Source: Pedobacter steynii
GTDB taxonomy: Bacteria > Bacteroidota > Bacteroidia > Sphingobacteriales > Sphingobacteriaceae
DNA length: 64,000 bases
Reading direction: 5' to 3'
Assembly (NCBI RefSeq): GCF_001721645.1
Contig: NZ_CP017141.1
Coordinates: forward strand, 558,001-622,000
The notes under the pieces were generated by a model. That model made no database searches, was not told the origin of the DNA, and worked only from the letters and a program-made list of their open reading frames with translations. This document shows, piece by piece, positions 35,201 to 42,864 of this stretch. The position numbers were made by a program, and so were the translations under genes. Each line of letters begins with the position of its first letter. Position 1 is the stretch's first letter.

Positions 35201-35824
35201 CTCAGAAAGGTCAGACATATCTGCCTTAAGTTTAATAAGGAGGTTGTTCCTGCCCCTTAATGCCTCTTCTCTGGTGATAAATCCGACACAGGAAAAAATC
35301 AGCACGGCATCTCCATTGGGGACAGTAACTGCAAAACTTCCATTCTGATCCGTTGCCACCCCTACCTTGCTGTCTTTAATGCGGACATTGATGCCAGGTA
35401 ATGGCCCGCCGCTTTCATCGGTAACCTTTCCTTTTACCTCCAGGGTTAACCGGACAGGAGCCGGAATTTTTCGTTGTATCACCACCGTATTCTGCTGAAT
35501 AACATAGGTAATCGGCTGGTTTTCAAAACAGGCTTCCAGGGCCTCTTTTAAAGAGACATTTTTGAGTTTAACATTTACTTTTTTTACGCCTTCCAGCGTT
35601 TGGGCAGTATAGACAAAGTTATAGCCACTTTGTATCCGCAGTTCTTTAAAAATTTTATCCAGAGAAGCATTTTGCTCAGAGATGGTGATGTTCTGGGCAA
35701 CACTTTTCGCAGCGATCTGGAAGAAAATGGTCGTCATTAGAAGGATGGTCAACTTCATGATTCGCAGTATTTTATTTTGGGCATAAGCAGACCGCTTAGA
35801 CCTCAGGAGATCGTAAATATTCAT
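32249..35824 (-). CDS. SusC/RagA TonB-linked outer-membrane receptor with STN domain, module B
   Basis: 1191-aa TonB-dependent channel: N-terminal extension, signal ('MKLTILLMTTIFFQIAAKSVAQ', from residue 23), STN domain (about 45-115, 'NASLDKIFKELRIQSGYNFVY'), regulatory-like domain (130-205), plug ('VVDGIILDDPMNVSVDDI', 'AIYGTKAANGVIVITSKKG') and barrel ending 'RSYSVSLSVQF'. The STN domain pairs with the FecR encoded just upstream. Both STN-bearing SusC genes in this window open behind a similar leader (minus strand CAAATGTA before or at the ATG). Confidence 0.94.
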   Translation of the reverse strand: MNIYDLLRSKRSAYAQNKILRIMKLTILLMTTIFFQIAAKSVAQNITISEQNASLDKIFKELRIQSGYNFVYTAQTLEGVKKVNVKLKNVSLKEALEACFENQPITYVIQQNTVVIQRKIPAPVRLTLEVKGKVTDESGGPLPGINVRIKDSKVGVATDQNGSFAVTVPNGDAVLIFSCVGFITREEALRGRNNLLIKLKADMSDLSEVVVSGYQKIERRRLTSSITTVDMNVLKTINQPNIDKLLQGQVPGLTIVSTSGAPGAIPQIRIRGTSTISGNVQPLWVVDGIILDDPMNVSVDDIMNNRNLIASGIGGINVDDIESINVLKDAAATAIYGTKAANGVIVITSKKGVSGKTRISYSSHLSMGMRPQIADAYMMNSKERTDVNLEMISRGILNASTYKPGEYGTASDFERYFIDVHDRKLSWSQFQDKVKQLETVNTDWFKHLFRNSLSHKHSLNFSGGTEQTTFYLSGSMMDDQATAKKVGQKTYTGSVKVYTKLRDNIRIGGMLDINARENNSFFATDSRENPYEWAIYTTPAQNAFDESGGYNHMYYNSLKYNFLENREEGWRTSKNFGMRGTVDLEWRLIPDLIFTSLFSFSKQNTVDEDIATEDSYFVRARKRDMTKTVDYISVPVWVDGGFRQDRSNNNHSLTFRNQLSYMPVIGTDHRLDMMAGQEIRTSKYKEVSTDIYGYVHNRGHQQVPQFEFMETMGIPYWTESLNETAAVSYFGVAGYTYKNRYTMSLNARTDGSNRFGIKTNKLFQPLWALGLNYQMKEENFLKDKDWLTYLTLKGSYGSQGNVASQAYSDLVARIGTTDVINKEGYLVISAPKNPNLKWEMNYTTNLALEFGLWKRRLSGTIEYYNKKGEDLLGTKQVSQVSGFNSIQVNWASMKNRGFELSLNSINIDGKDFRWSTNVNLGYNENKVLEVYSVPTVNSLTNAQRTNFAASAVVGKPINGLWSYRYAGLNADGRASFYTTKEGEKVLYGMNKIDGLTYSGTTMPMVQGGLTNTFSYKKFTLSALLIGNFGNVIRLRNLSQGYALGFPDATQNMSKEWAGRWRQAGDEQYTNVPRLESDPWDLAVTGSSPYNGNMYDNSDLRTVKGDFVRLQNLSLSYDLFTPALRARGIQNIRLMLQGNNLHVWKNKALKGQDPESTGSVMNYNDTRNANVSFGNTFLPLPRSYSVSLSVQF

Positions 35825-35890
35825 TACATTTGGGTGGTTTGGTTTGTTGATTGATTGTTTTCTGCAAAATATCGGGTAAGCCAGGCCAGC

Positions 35891-35919
35891 GTCAGACCTC
35901 GATGGCAGTCGGGTCTGAC
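35891..35919 (-). other. Hairpin in the FecR-SusC gap, module B
   Basis: GTCAGACC/GGTCTGAC stem (35891-35898 with 35912-35919) extended by CGA/TCG across a one-base bulge, 6-nt loop. It lies in the 139-nt gap between fecR and susC with no T-run on the minus strand. Module A has a hairpin in the same position, so it may be a conserved attenuator or processing site. Confidence 0.5.
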
Positions 35920-35963
35920 CTATTTATTTAAGCCATTCAGCTTCCCTAAAACTGTGAGTAGAT

Positions 35964-37142
35964 TTATGGCATAACTATAATTTTCCTCCCTTCGATTTTA
36001 AAGTGTACCGTCTTCGTTAATTCTAAAATATTCAATACTTCGGATACCTCTTTAAACCGTGATACCGTCCCTATAAAAGTATTATCTGTTATTTTTCCCT
36101 GATAGATGATCTCCAGATCATACCACCTGGAAATTTTTCTCATGATGTGCTGAAGGTCCTCATTGGCAAACATGAAATAACCATTTTTCCAGGCAATCGT
36201 TTCTTCCGTATCTGCCGGAACTACATGAAAATGATCATGAGCAAAAATGGACTGCTCACCGGGCTTCAGCGTCAGCTGATGGTTGAGGCGCACGCTCCCT
36301 TCCAGTAAAGTAGTCCGGATACTTTCTTCATCAGCATAGGCATTCACATTAAAATGGGTACCCAGCACCTCCAGCACCTGAGTACGACCACCTATGGAGG
36401 CGGATGTGCTGATGACCTTAAAAGGCTGATGTTTGTTCTTTGTCACTTCAAAGTAGGCTTCACCGCTCAATTCTACCATACGGGTCTTTTGATCCGTAAA
36501 GCTCAGGGGAAACTTTAGAGAAGAAGCGGCATTAAGCCATACTTTGGTGCCATCCGGCAAATTGACCTGATACTGTCCTCCCCTTGGTGTCGTGATGGTA
36601 TTATAGCCTTCCGGACTAGTTTTTGAAGGATTGATATGATATACCAGCTGACCATCGGCAGCTTTTACAATATTGATTCCCGCCTGCTTTACCAATGCAC
36701 CATTTTCCGCATCAGTCAGGGAAATCTCCGATCCATCAGCCAGCTTAAGGATTGCTTTGTTTCCGCCGGGAGGAACATCGGTGGCATAGCGCTCCGGATT
36801 AGAACCAGGCCTGCCCTCTCTGACCGCACTGTAAAAATAGACACCAAGGCCGAAGGTGATTAAAATCACCGCTGCAGCAACCCAGCGCAAAGGAGTAAAA
36901 GAAGGAGCCATTTTTACCGGCAAAGGTTGATCAACGGATACAATTCTGTTCAGCACTGCAGCCCAGTCCTGATCGTCAGAGGGCTGCTGCTCAGCCGGGG
37001 CCTGCAGCTCCATCATTTCCAGAATTCCTTCTTCAACGGCCGATGCTTCTGCTCCGGTCAGTTCCCAAAGCATGTCGGTCTCTTCCCTGCTCAGCGTTCC
37101 TTCTTCAAACTGCTCCAATAAATGTTTTATTCGTTCCTTCAT
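35964..37142 (-). CDS. FecR family anti-sigma/sigma regulator, module B
   Basis: 392-aa inner-membrane regulator: cytosolic N-terminal domain ('IKHLLEQFEEGTLSREETDMLWEL'), one membrane helix (about 86-106, 'WVAAAVILITFGLGVYFYSA'), the FecR beta domain with 'YNTITTPRGGQYQVNLPDGTKVWLNAASSLKFPL', and C-terminal 'NEDLQHIMRKISRWYDLEIIYQG'. It is strikingly parallel to the module A FecR in both key motifs. It starts 58 nt after the sigma gene and should gate it in response to the module B SusC. Confidence 0.94.
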   Translation of the reverse strand: MKERIKHLLEQFEEGTLSREETDMLWELTGAEASAVEEGILEMMELQAPAEQQPSDDQDWAAVLNRIVSVDQPLPVKMAPSFTPLRWVAAAVILITFGLGVYFYSAVREGRPGSNPERYATDVPPGGNKAILKLADGSEISLTDAENGALVKQAGINIVKAADGQLVYHINPSKTSPEGYNTITTPRGGQYQVNLPDGTKVWLNAASSLKFPLSFTDQKTRMVELSGEAYFEVTKNKHQPFKVISTSASIGGRTQVLEVLGTHFNVNAYADEESIRTTLLEGSVRLNHQLTLKPGEQSIFAHDHFHVVPADTEETIAWKNGYFMFANEDLQHIMRKISRWYDLEIIYQGKITDNTFIGTVSRFKEVSEVLNILELTKTVHFKIEGRKIIVMP

Positions 37143-37200
37143 AGATTCAGATAGTAAGAAGCAGCAAAAGGAATTAAGGACTATCGGGAATTAAAAAAAA

Positions 37201-37794
37201 TTATTTTAACAAAGCGATATAAGCCAGCAGGCCTAACGTAACACCATGGTGTTGCAAATGTTCCCGGATAGATTTCAGGGAAATCACGAGGGCATTTTTT
37301 ACGGTATTTGGAGAGAGGTCCAGCGAAGAGGCAATTTCCGGAATATTTAAGCCCTGCCCTCTGCTCATCAGGTAAATCTTTTTTCTTTGTGCCGGCAGGC
37401 GCTCCACAGCTGCGCTGATCAGCTGATTAATTTCATTCAAATGAATGGTATCAGTAGTCGTATTACTTTCATGGGCCTGTTCCTGCTTTAAATTGTCTAT
37501 CGCTTTAGCCTGCTTCAGGACTTTTCTCAAATGACCAAGACATTCATTTGAAGCATATTTATACAACCATGCTTTTACATTCTCTACCTCTGTTAGCTTA
37601 TCCCTGTTTAACCAGACCCTTAGAAAAGTATCCTGAATAATCTCCTCAGCGGCAGCGGGAGATTTTGTAAAACGTAAAGCGAAAGCCTGTAATACAGGAA
37701 GGTAATGATAGAACAAAATGCTAAATGCATGCTCATCCCCTTCTGAGATTTGCTTCAACAACAACCGCTCATTAAAAATTCGCTTTAATGTCAT
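37201..37794 (-). CDS. ECF RNA polymerase sigma factor, module B
   Basis: 197-aa ECF sigma: region 2 'AFSILFYHYLPVLQAFALRFTKSPAAAEEIIQDTFLRVW' and region 4 'RLPAQRKKIYLMSRGQGLNIPEIASSLDLSPNTVKNALVISLKSI'. The ATG at 37794 (MTLKRIFNERLL) was chosen; the frame extends to 37926, but that codon lies inside the terminator of the upstream GH5 gene, so the longer form cannot be right. Like the module A sigma it ends with a hydrophobic tail ('LGLLAYIALLK'). First gene of module B. Confidence 0.92.
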   Translation of the reverse strand: MTLKRIFNERLLLKQISEGDEHAFSILFYHYLPVLQAFALRFTKSPAAAEEIIQDTFLRVWLNRDKLTEVENVKAWLYKYASNECLGHLRKVLKQAKAIDNLKQEQAHESNTTTDTIHLNEINQLISAAVERLPAQRKKIYLMSRGQGLNIPEIASSLDLSPNTVKNALVISLKSIREHLQHHGVTLGLLAYIALLK

Positions 37795-37922
37795 ACCCTT
37801 AATTTCCCCTACATATCCTAAAAAGCCGATTTTAATCAGCTGGAATACGCACTGTAATGTTAAATAATTATTTTGAAACCATTGGCATTGTATAAAACAA
37901 CCTTGGCAGATTAAAAAATAAC

Positions 37923-37955
37923 CCATAAAAAAAGATGGCCTCTTCAGACCATCTT
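37923..37955 (-). terminator. Intrinsic terminator after the GH5 gene
   Basis: AAGATGG/CCATCTT stem (37932-37938 with 37949-37955) with an inner TCT/AGA extension, followed on the minus strand by a run of seven T. It lies 28 nt after the GH5 stop and ends the glucan locus. Confidence 0.88.
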
Positions 37956-37983
37956 ATCAATTGACAATTAAACACGAGCGCGT

Positions 37984-39786
37984 TTATCTTCCAAAGCGGA
38001 GGTCACTAAAATTAAAACCTCCTTTATTGATATAAATTTTTAATTGCTGTGTACCTTCAGACAATTGAATCCCCTTTATCATCAGCGGTTTGAAAACGTG
38101 CATTCCACCTGTATGCGGGACGACTTGATTTTCAAGCTGCTTTTTTCCATTAACCAGCACAGAAATTTCACCCTTAGAATCCGCTGAAGCAACATTTAGA
38201 GATAAAGTATACCTGCCTTTCTCCTTTACATTAATGGTGTATTGCAACCATTCTCCAGGCTCGGTATCACTCACAAAATACCCCTGTTCCGGAGCTATAT
38301 GTCTGCTGATATCTACCCCATCGTTACGATAAATCCGCCCCCGGTTTCCCAGCGTTGTTTTTTGCGTAGAAACGTGATAATCTGCCGTATCCAGATCAAA
38401 ATACGCCTGTCCGTTGATTCCTAAATCATAATCCACTGCTGCCAGTACACTCCCTGACTGGATAATATGGTCTTTAAAAGGTTTCGTTTCTGAGCTAAAA
38501 GGCTGACGGAACATGGCATCCACTACATCCTGATGAAAAATATTATGTTCTGTTTTGAGGTCTTCCGCCAGTTGCATCAATCCTTTTTCGGCTATAGCTG
38601 AAGAAGGCCGCTCTCCGGCTCCGTTCCAATACTTCAACACGGCATCATAATCCGGATTGCTCCTTACCTGCAGCGGATTGTTGTTGCCCAGTTTTTTCAA
38701 AGGCCACCATGCCCAGCCAATGTTGTTTCTTTCAAAAAGACGGATCGCCTCTGTAAACCATACGTTAGAATTCTCTCCGGTCTCTCCCAGCCATACGGGA
38801 ACATTCTGCTCTGTTCTGGCTTTTTCCATGCCTGCTACTGAAGCCTGATCATTAAAAGCCCAGTATTTATGAAAGCTCAACACCATATTTTTATCCCATA
38901 GCGGAAAGATTCCGTTGTAATTATTTCCCCAGCCGTTTCCTTCAATAATGACCATATGCCGCTGATCTACTTCCCTGATAGCGCTGGTAATCTCTACCAT
39001 CAGCTTTCTCAACGCGATATTCTTCTGTTCCTTTATCCCGTTTTTATCATTTGCAAGGTCTTCAAATCCCCAGTTAGGTTCATTGATGATATCGTAAGCA
39101 CCAACCCATGGCTCATTAACATATCGTTCAGCCAGCTTACGCCAGAGTGCAACAGTTTTTTGCTGATTGGCTTCGCTATCCCATAAAGAAGAGGCATTCG
39201 GATCACGGTCTGAAATGTTCAGGTCATTGCCTTGCCCGCCAGGTGCTGCATGCAGATCCAGAATCAGGTAAAGCTGATACTCCTTGCACCAGGCCAGCAA
39301 ACTGTCCGTCATGGCAAATCCCTGCTCAATCCAGGTTTGTTGCCCGGCTACCGGCTCCTGAGCCACCGGTAAAGTGTAGAGGTTAAAATGCATCGGAAGG
39401 CGGACAGAATTAAAACCCCAGTCTTTCATGGCCTTAATGTCCGACTTACGGGTATGGTTCTTAAGCCAGGATTTATAAAATAACCGGGTTTTATCCTCGC
39501 CAATCAAATCCTTAATTTTCTCACGGATCACAAACTGCTGCCCGCCGCCATTCAGGCCCAGCATATAACCTTCCTGAACCATCCAGCCCCCGAATCCCAT
39601 TCCTCTTAAAAGCACATTTTCGCCTTTTTCATTTACAATTTTTTGCCCTTCAGCCTTCAGGAAACCCTGTGCAAAAGTAGGTTGAGTACTGATACAAATC
39701 AGGAGTAAACACAGGCTGGAAATGAGCAGCGTTAATTTTAGTTGAGGCGAAGGATACGGCTGTACAGCTATCGTTACTGAGGTCAT
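37984..39786 (-). CDS. Glycoside hydrolase family 5 enzyme with C-terminal CBM6-like module
   Basis: 600-aa exported retaining glycosidase. After a long signal region (to about residue 40, 'PTFAQ') a GH5 (beta/alpha)8 barrel shows the acid/base 'DIINEPNW' (Glu236) and the nucleophile 'VWLGETGEN' (Glu335). Residues from about 450 form a jelly-roll carbohydrate-binding module of CBM6/35 type ('GEWLQYTINVKEKGRYTLSLNVAS', 'IYINKGGFNFSDLRF'). GH5 covers many beta-1,4, beta-1,3 and beta-1,6 activities, so specificity is open; partnership with GH30 points to a beta-glucan. It starts 10 nt after the GH30 stop and ends the locus at a strong terminator. Confidence 0.92.
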   Translation of the reverse strand: MTSVTIAVQPYPSPQLKLTLLISSLCLLLICISTQPTFAQGFLKAEGQKIVNEKGENVLLRGMGFGGWMVQEGYMLGLNGGGQQFVIREKIKDLIGEDKTRLFYKSWLKNHTRKSDIKAMKDWGFNSVRLPMHFNLYTLPVAQEPVAGQQTWIEQGFAMTDSLLAWCKEYQLYLILDLHAAPGGQGNDLNISDRDPNASSLWDSEANQQKTVALWRKLAERYVNEPWVGAYDIINEPNWGFEDLANDKNGIKEQKNIALRKLMVEITSAIREVDQRHMVIIEGNGWGNNYNGIFPLWDKNMVLSFHKYWAFNDQASVAGMEKARTEQNVPVWLGETGENSNVWFTEAIRLFERNNIGWAWWPLKKLGNNNPLQVRSNPDYDAVLKYWNGAGERPSSAIAEKGLMQLAEDLKTEHNIFHQDVVDAMFRQPFSSETKPFKDHIIQSGSVLAAVDYDLGINGQAYFDLDTADYHVSTQKTTLGNRGRIYRNDGVDISRHIAPEQGYFVSDTEPGEWLQYTINVKEKGRYTLSLNVASADSKGEISVLVNGKKQLENQVVPHTGGMHVFKPLMIKGIQLSEGTQQLKIYINKGGFNFSDLRFGR

Positions 39787-39796
39787 ACTGAATATA

Positions 39797-41239
39797 TTAA
39801 TTGATGATGATCGTTGAAATTGAATGGGCTAAACTATTAGTCCCGACTGATTTTCCGTCGATCCATAAATGGTAAGGAAGGGCGACTCCGGTTTTGTTCA
39901 TCACCACCACGACAATTTTTCCATCAGGATTGATAAAGGCAGTACTGATCAGCCGGTCGCGGTTTGACGAGCAGGCAATCCGCTTCGCACCAGGAAGTAC
40001 AAATTTGGAGAAATGCCCCAGGTAATAATAGGAATTGGTATAGATCAGCTTTCCTGTTTTCAGGTCCGCATGAACCGGAGCAAAACAAAAATTACCAACA
40101 TGATTAGGTCCTCCCTTTTCATCCAGCAGCATATTCCAGTCTGTCCAGGCAGATACACCACTGTTAAAATCATTGATCAGAGAATAACCATAGCGCTCAC
40201 CCAAAGCCCAGTTTTTCACACTGTCCAGATCAAATTTTTCTACACATCCTTCGGTAAAAATGAGGTTCTTATCAGGAAAGGCCTCTTTCACCAGCCTCAC
40301 ATTATCGAATAACATATTGCTGCCGGTCCAGGTTTCATACCAATGAAACCCAATCCCCCATATGTATTTCGCCGCTTCCGGATCAGACAATAAGGTATTG
40401 GCCCGCTGAAAAACCTGATCACGGTTATGGTCCCAGGCAATCAGTTTCTTATTCCTCATCCCATTTTTCTCAAGAGTGGGTCCGAGGTAAGCTTTGATAA
40501 AGTCCCTTTCTTCTTCTGCAGTATAAATACAGGATTCCCATTTCTGGGTGGCCATGGGCTCATTCTGAACCGTAAGGCCCCATACCGGAATACCTTTTGC
40601 TTCATAAGCATTGATGAATTTCACATAATAATCTGCCCAGTTCTGACGAAATTCTGGTTTTAATTTCCCTCCCTTCAGCATGCTGTTATTCGTTTTCATC
40701 CAGGCCGGAGGACTCCATGGACTAACATATAAAGGCAATTGGCCACCCGCAGCAAGGATTGCTTTTTTGATCAGGGGGATGCGGTATTGCTCATCATGGG
40801 AAACATCGAATGTTTTCAATTCAGTATCCATATCAGCTACATAAGTATAACTTCCACTGGAGAAATCACTGCTATGAATGCTGGTTCTGGCCAGTGTATA
40901 GCCAATTCCCTTTTCCCGGTCATAATAAGCCTCCAAAAATTCCTCTTGGCTTTTCTCCGGCAGTTTAGCGAAATTTTCAGCCACCGCGTCTGTAATAGAA
41001 CCACCAATACCAATCACAGATTGGAAAGTTTTAGAGGGGTCCACAAAGACACACACCTCCGTCTCCAGAGGTTGAGGCATACTTTTAAAGGATAGTGATC
41101 CCGTTTTGCTAAGCCGCAGGTCGGTCCCGGCCGCAGTAGTATACTGAATGATTGTTTTGGCAACCGGTTTCCCTTGTTGACCATGAGCACATAAAACAGG
41201 TAAAAAGAATAAAAAGGGCAGGAATTTCTTCGTCATCAT
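39797..41239 (-). CDS. Glycoside hydrolase family 30, probable beta-glucanase
   Basis: 480-aa exported GH30 (clan A) retaining enzyme: signal peptide to about residue 20, 'GIGGSITDAVAENF', 'LYVSPWSPPAWMKTNNSML', acid/base 'LTVQNEPMA' (Glu227) and nucleophile 'LIFTEGCV' (Glu330), with a C-terminal beta domain ending the chain. The motifs match the glucosylceramidase/endo-beta-1,6-glucanase branch (GH30_1/GH30_3) rather than the xylanase branch. By analogy with beta-1,6-glucan (pustulan) loci of Bacteroides this is the main clue to the substrate. It follows susD and precedes GH5 by 10 nt. Confidence 0.92.
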   Translation of the reverse strand: MMTKKFLPFLFFLPVLCAHGQQGKPVAKTIIQYTTAAGTDLRLSKTGSLSFKSMPQPLETEVCVFVDPSKTFQSVIGIGGSITDAVAENFAKLPEKSQEEFLEAYYDREKGIGYTLARTSIHSSDFSSGSYTYVADMDTELKTFDVSHDEQYRIPLIKKAILAAGGQLPLYVSPWSPPAWMKTNNSMLKGGKLKPEFRQNWADYYVKFINAYEAKGIPVWGLTVQNEPMATQKWESCIYTAEEERDFIKAYLGPTLEKNGMRNKKLIAWDHNRDQVFQRANTLLSDPEAAKYIWGIGFHWYETWTGSNMLFDNVRLVKEAFPDKNLIFTEGCVEKFDLDSVKNWALGERYGYSLINDFNSGVSAWTDWNMLLDEKGGPNHVGNFCFAPVHADLKTGKLIYTNSYYYLGHFSKFVLPGAKRIACSSNRDRLISTAFINPDGKIVVVVMNKTGVALPYHLWIDGKSVGTNSLAHSISTIIIN

Positions 41240-41261
41240 TGATTGGTATTGAGCGATTAAA

Positions 41262-41299
41262 CCTGCTTACCGATCCCGGGACAGAGATCAGTAAACAGG
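41262..41299 (-). other. Intercistronic hairpin between susD and GH30
   Basis: Fourteen-position imperfect stem (41262-41275 with 41286-41299) made of three 4-bp blocks separated by two C-A mismatches, 10-nt loop. No T-run follows, so it is more likely a processing or stability element than a terminator, possibly setting higher SusCD than enzyme levels. Confidence 0.45.
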
Positions 41300-41306
41300 C
41301 TGTAGT

Positions 41307-42842
41307 TTAATTATATCCCGGATTTTGGGCCAGGTGAGCAGTAATCACATCATTGTAAGGAATAGGAAGTAATTCATGTTTTCCTTTCACAAAACCGAGC
41401 GGCCCCAGTTCCTGTTGTGCAAGGTCCCATCTTACCAGGTCTAACCAACGGAAGCCTTCAAATGCCAGCTCCAGCTGTCTTTCCAGAACAATTGCCTTAA
41501 ATAAAGCGTCTCCGCCCAGGCCAGACAATTGCGACATATTTCTTTTCGACCTCAGCAGGTTCAGGAACCCAAGTCCTTTGGATTCAGCTCCTGCACGGAA
41601 GTTTGCTTCGGCAGCCATCAGCACCACATCGGCATACCGGATAAAACGCCAGTTTGTTCCGTAATTCACTTCAATCACCGCATTTGGTGTACTCGCTGAC
41701 TGACTGATATAAGATCCATATTTACGTTGGAAACAACCATCAAAGTCATATACTCCTGTTGCCGGGAATTCACCTCCACCAGCAATCAGTTCTTCTCTGG
41801 ACATGATGATTTGTTTTCTTCGCACCACATCACCCGCATTCACATAGGCATCAAAAAGTTTTCTTTTGGCAAGATTCATTCCCCAGCCTCCGACCAATGA
41901 ATCTGCAGTTGCTTTTTTATATCCGGCATCAGATCTTGGTCCCCATAGCTGCACATGGATATTGCTTTCAGGAGTGTCTCCCCATGGAAAGTTACCATAG
42001 TCATAAGCAGCAGTACTGGTATAAGAAATTTCGAACAAAGATTCTTTTCCGAATTCCCCCGCTCTGGAAAATGCATCTCCAACAGACTCCGCCAATTGGT
42101 ATTGCCCGGAGTTGATCACCAGGTCAAATTGCGCTGCAGCATCCGCCCATTTCTTTTGATACAGGTAAACTTTACCTAAAAGCGCCTGGGCAGTTCCTTT
42201 AGCCGCACGGAAACGATCTGCTTTGGAATAAGCACTTTTCAATGGCAATACGGCAATGGCTTCTTTCAGATCGGATTCAATCTTTTCATAAACCGCTGCT
42301 TTCGGAGTACGACCAACAGAAGAGTATTGGTTCGGATCAATTTCATCCGTAACCAACGGTACATCTCCCCACATGCTTACAAGTTCAAAATAATTATAAG
42401 CCCTTAGAAACTTCGCTTCAGCGATAATCCTTTTACGGATATCCGATTCAGGACTAACCTTGTTAATGATCTTATTGGCCCGATACACTGCGATATAGCA
42501 TTTTTGCCATACCACAGATACCTTATCGTTCTGAGAAGTAGCTGAGTATTTATCCAGCTCCTGATAACCAGGCTGATCTCCACCATTTGCACCACCTGCA
42601 TTACTTTCATCTGAAGGCATAATCTTCAGCATTAACATGCTGTTCCAGCCTCCTTTATAATAGTCAGATTGCATGATGTCGTAGGTTCCTACTATGGCCA
42701 GATTGGCATCTGCATCGGTCTTGTAAAACTCCTTCTCATCCAGTCGTCCGGGAACTTCCTGATCAAGAAACTTTTTGCATCCGGAGGCTAGAAAAAGTGT
42801 AGCCATACCTAATATTGCCGTTTTTATAATAAATGTTTTCAT
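41307..42842 (-). CDS. RagB/SusD family lipoprotein of the glucan locus
   Basis: 511-aa surface glycan-binding lipoprotein, lipobox at Cys22 ('LFLASGCKKFLDQEVPGRL'). SusD features: 'IAEAKFLRAYNYFELVSMWGDVPLVTDEI', 'GKVYLYQKKWADAAAQFDLVINSGQY', 'VLMAAEANFRAGAESKGLGFLNLLRSKRN' and 'ERQLELAFEGFRWLDLVRWD'. The ATG at 42842 was chosen because it starts a proper signal and leaves a 22-nt gap after susC; the longer frame would overlap susC. It should capture glucan chains for the adjacent channel. Confidence 0.95.
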   Translation of the reverse strand: MKTFIIKTAILGMATLFLASGCKKFLDQEVPGRLDEKEFYKTDADANLAIVGTYDIMQSDYYKGGWNSMLMLKIMPSDESNAGGANGGDQPGYQELDKYSATSQNDKVSVVWQKCYIAVYRANKIINKVSPESDIRKRIIAEAKFLRAYNYFELVSMWGDVPLVTDEIDPNQYSSVGRTPKAAVYEKIESDLKEAIAVLPLKSAYSKADRFRAAKGTAQALLGKVYLYQKKWADAAAQFDLVINSGQYQLAESVGDAFSRAGEFGKESLFEISYTSTAAYDYGNFPWGDTPESNIHVQLWGPRSDAGYKKATADSLVGGWGMNLAKRKLFDAYVNAGDVVRRKQIIMSREELIAGGGEFPATGVYDFDGCFQRKYGSYISQSASTPNAVIEVNYGTNWRFIRYADVVLMAAEANFRAGAESKGLGFLNLLRSKRNMSQLSGLGGDALFKAIVLERQLELAFEGFRWLDLVRWDLAQQELGPLGFVKGKHELLPIPYNDVITAHLAQNPGYN

Positions 42843-42864
42843 CAGATTATATTTTGAATATTTA

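Noticed and set aside
37795..37926. N-terminal extension of the module B sigma factor
   Set aside because: The upstream start codon lies inside the GH5 terminator hairpin.
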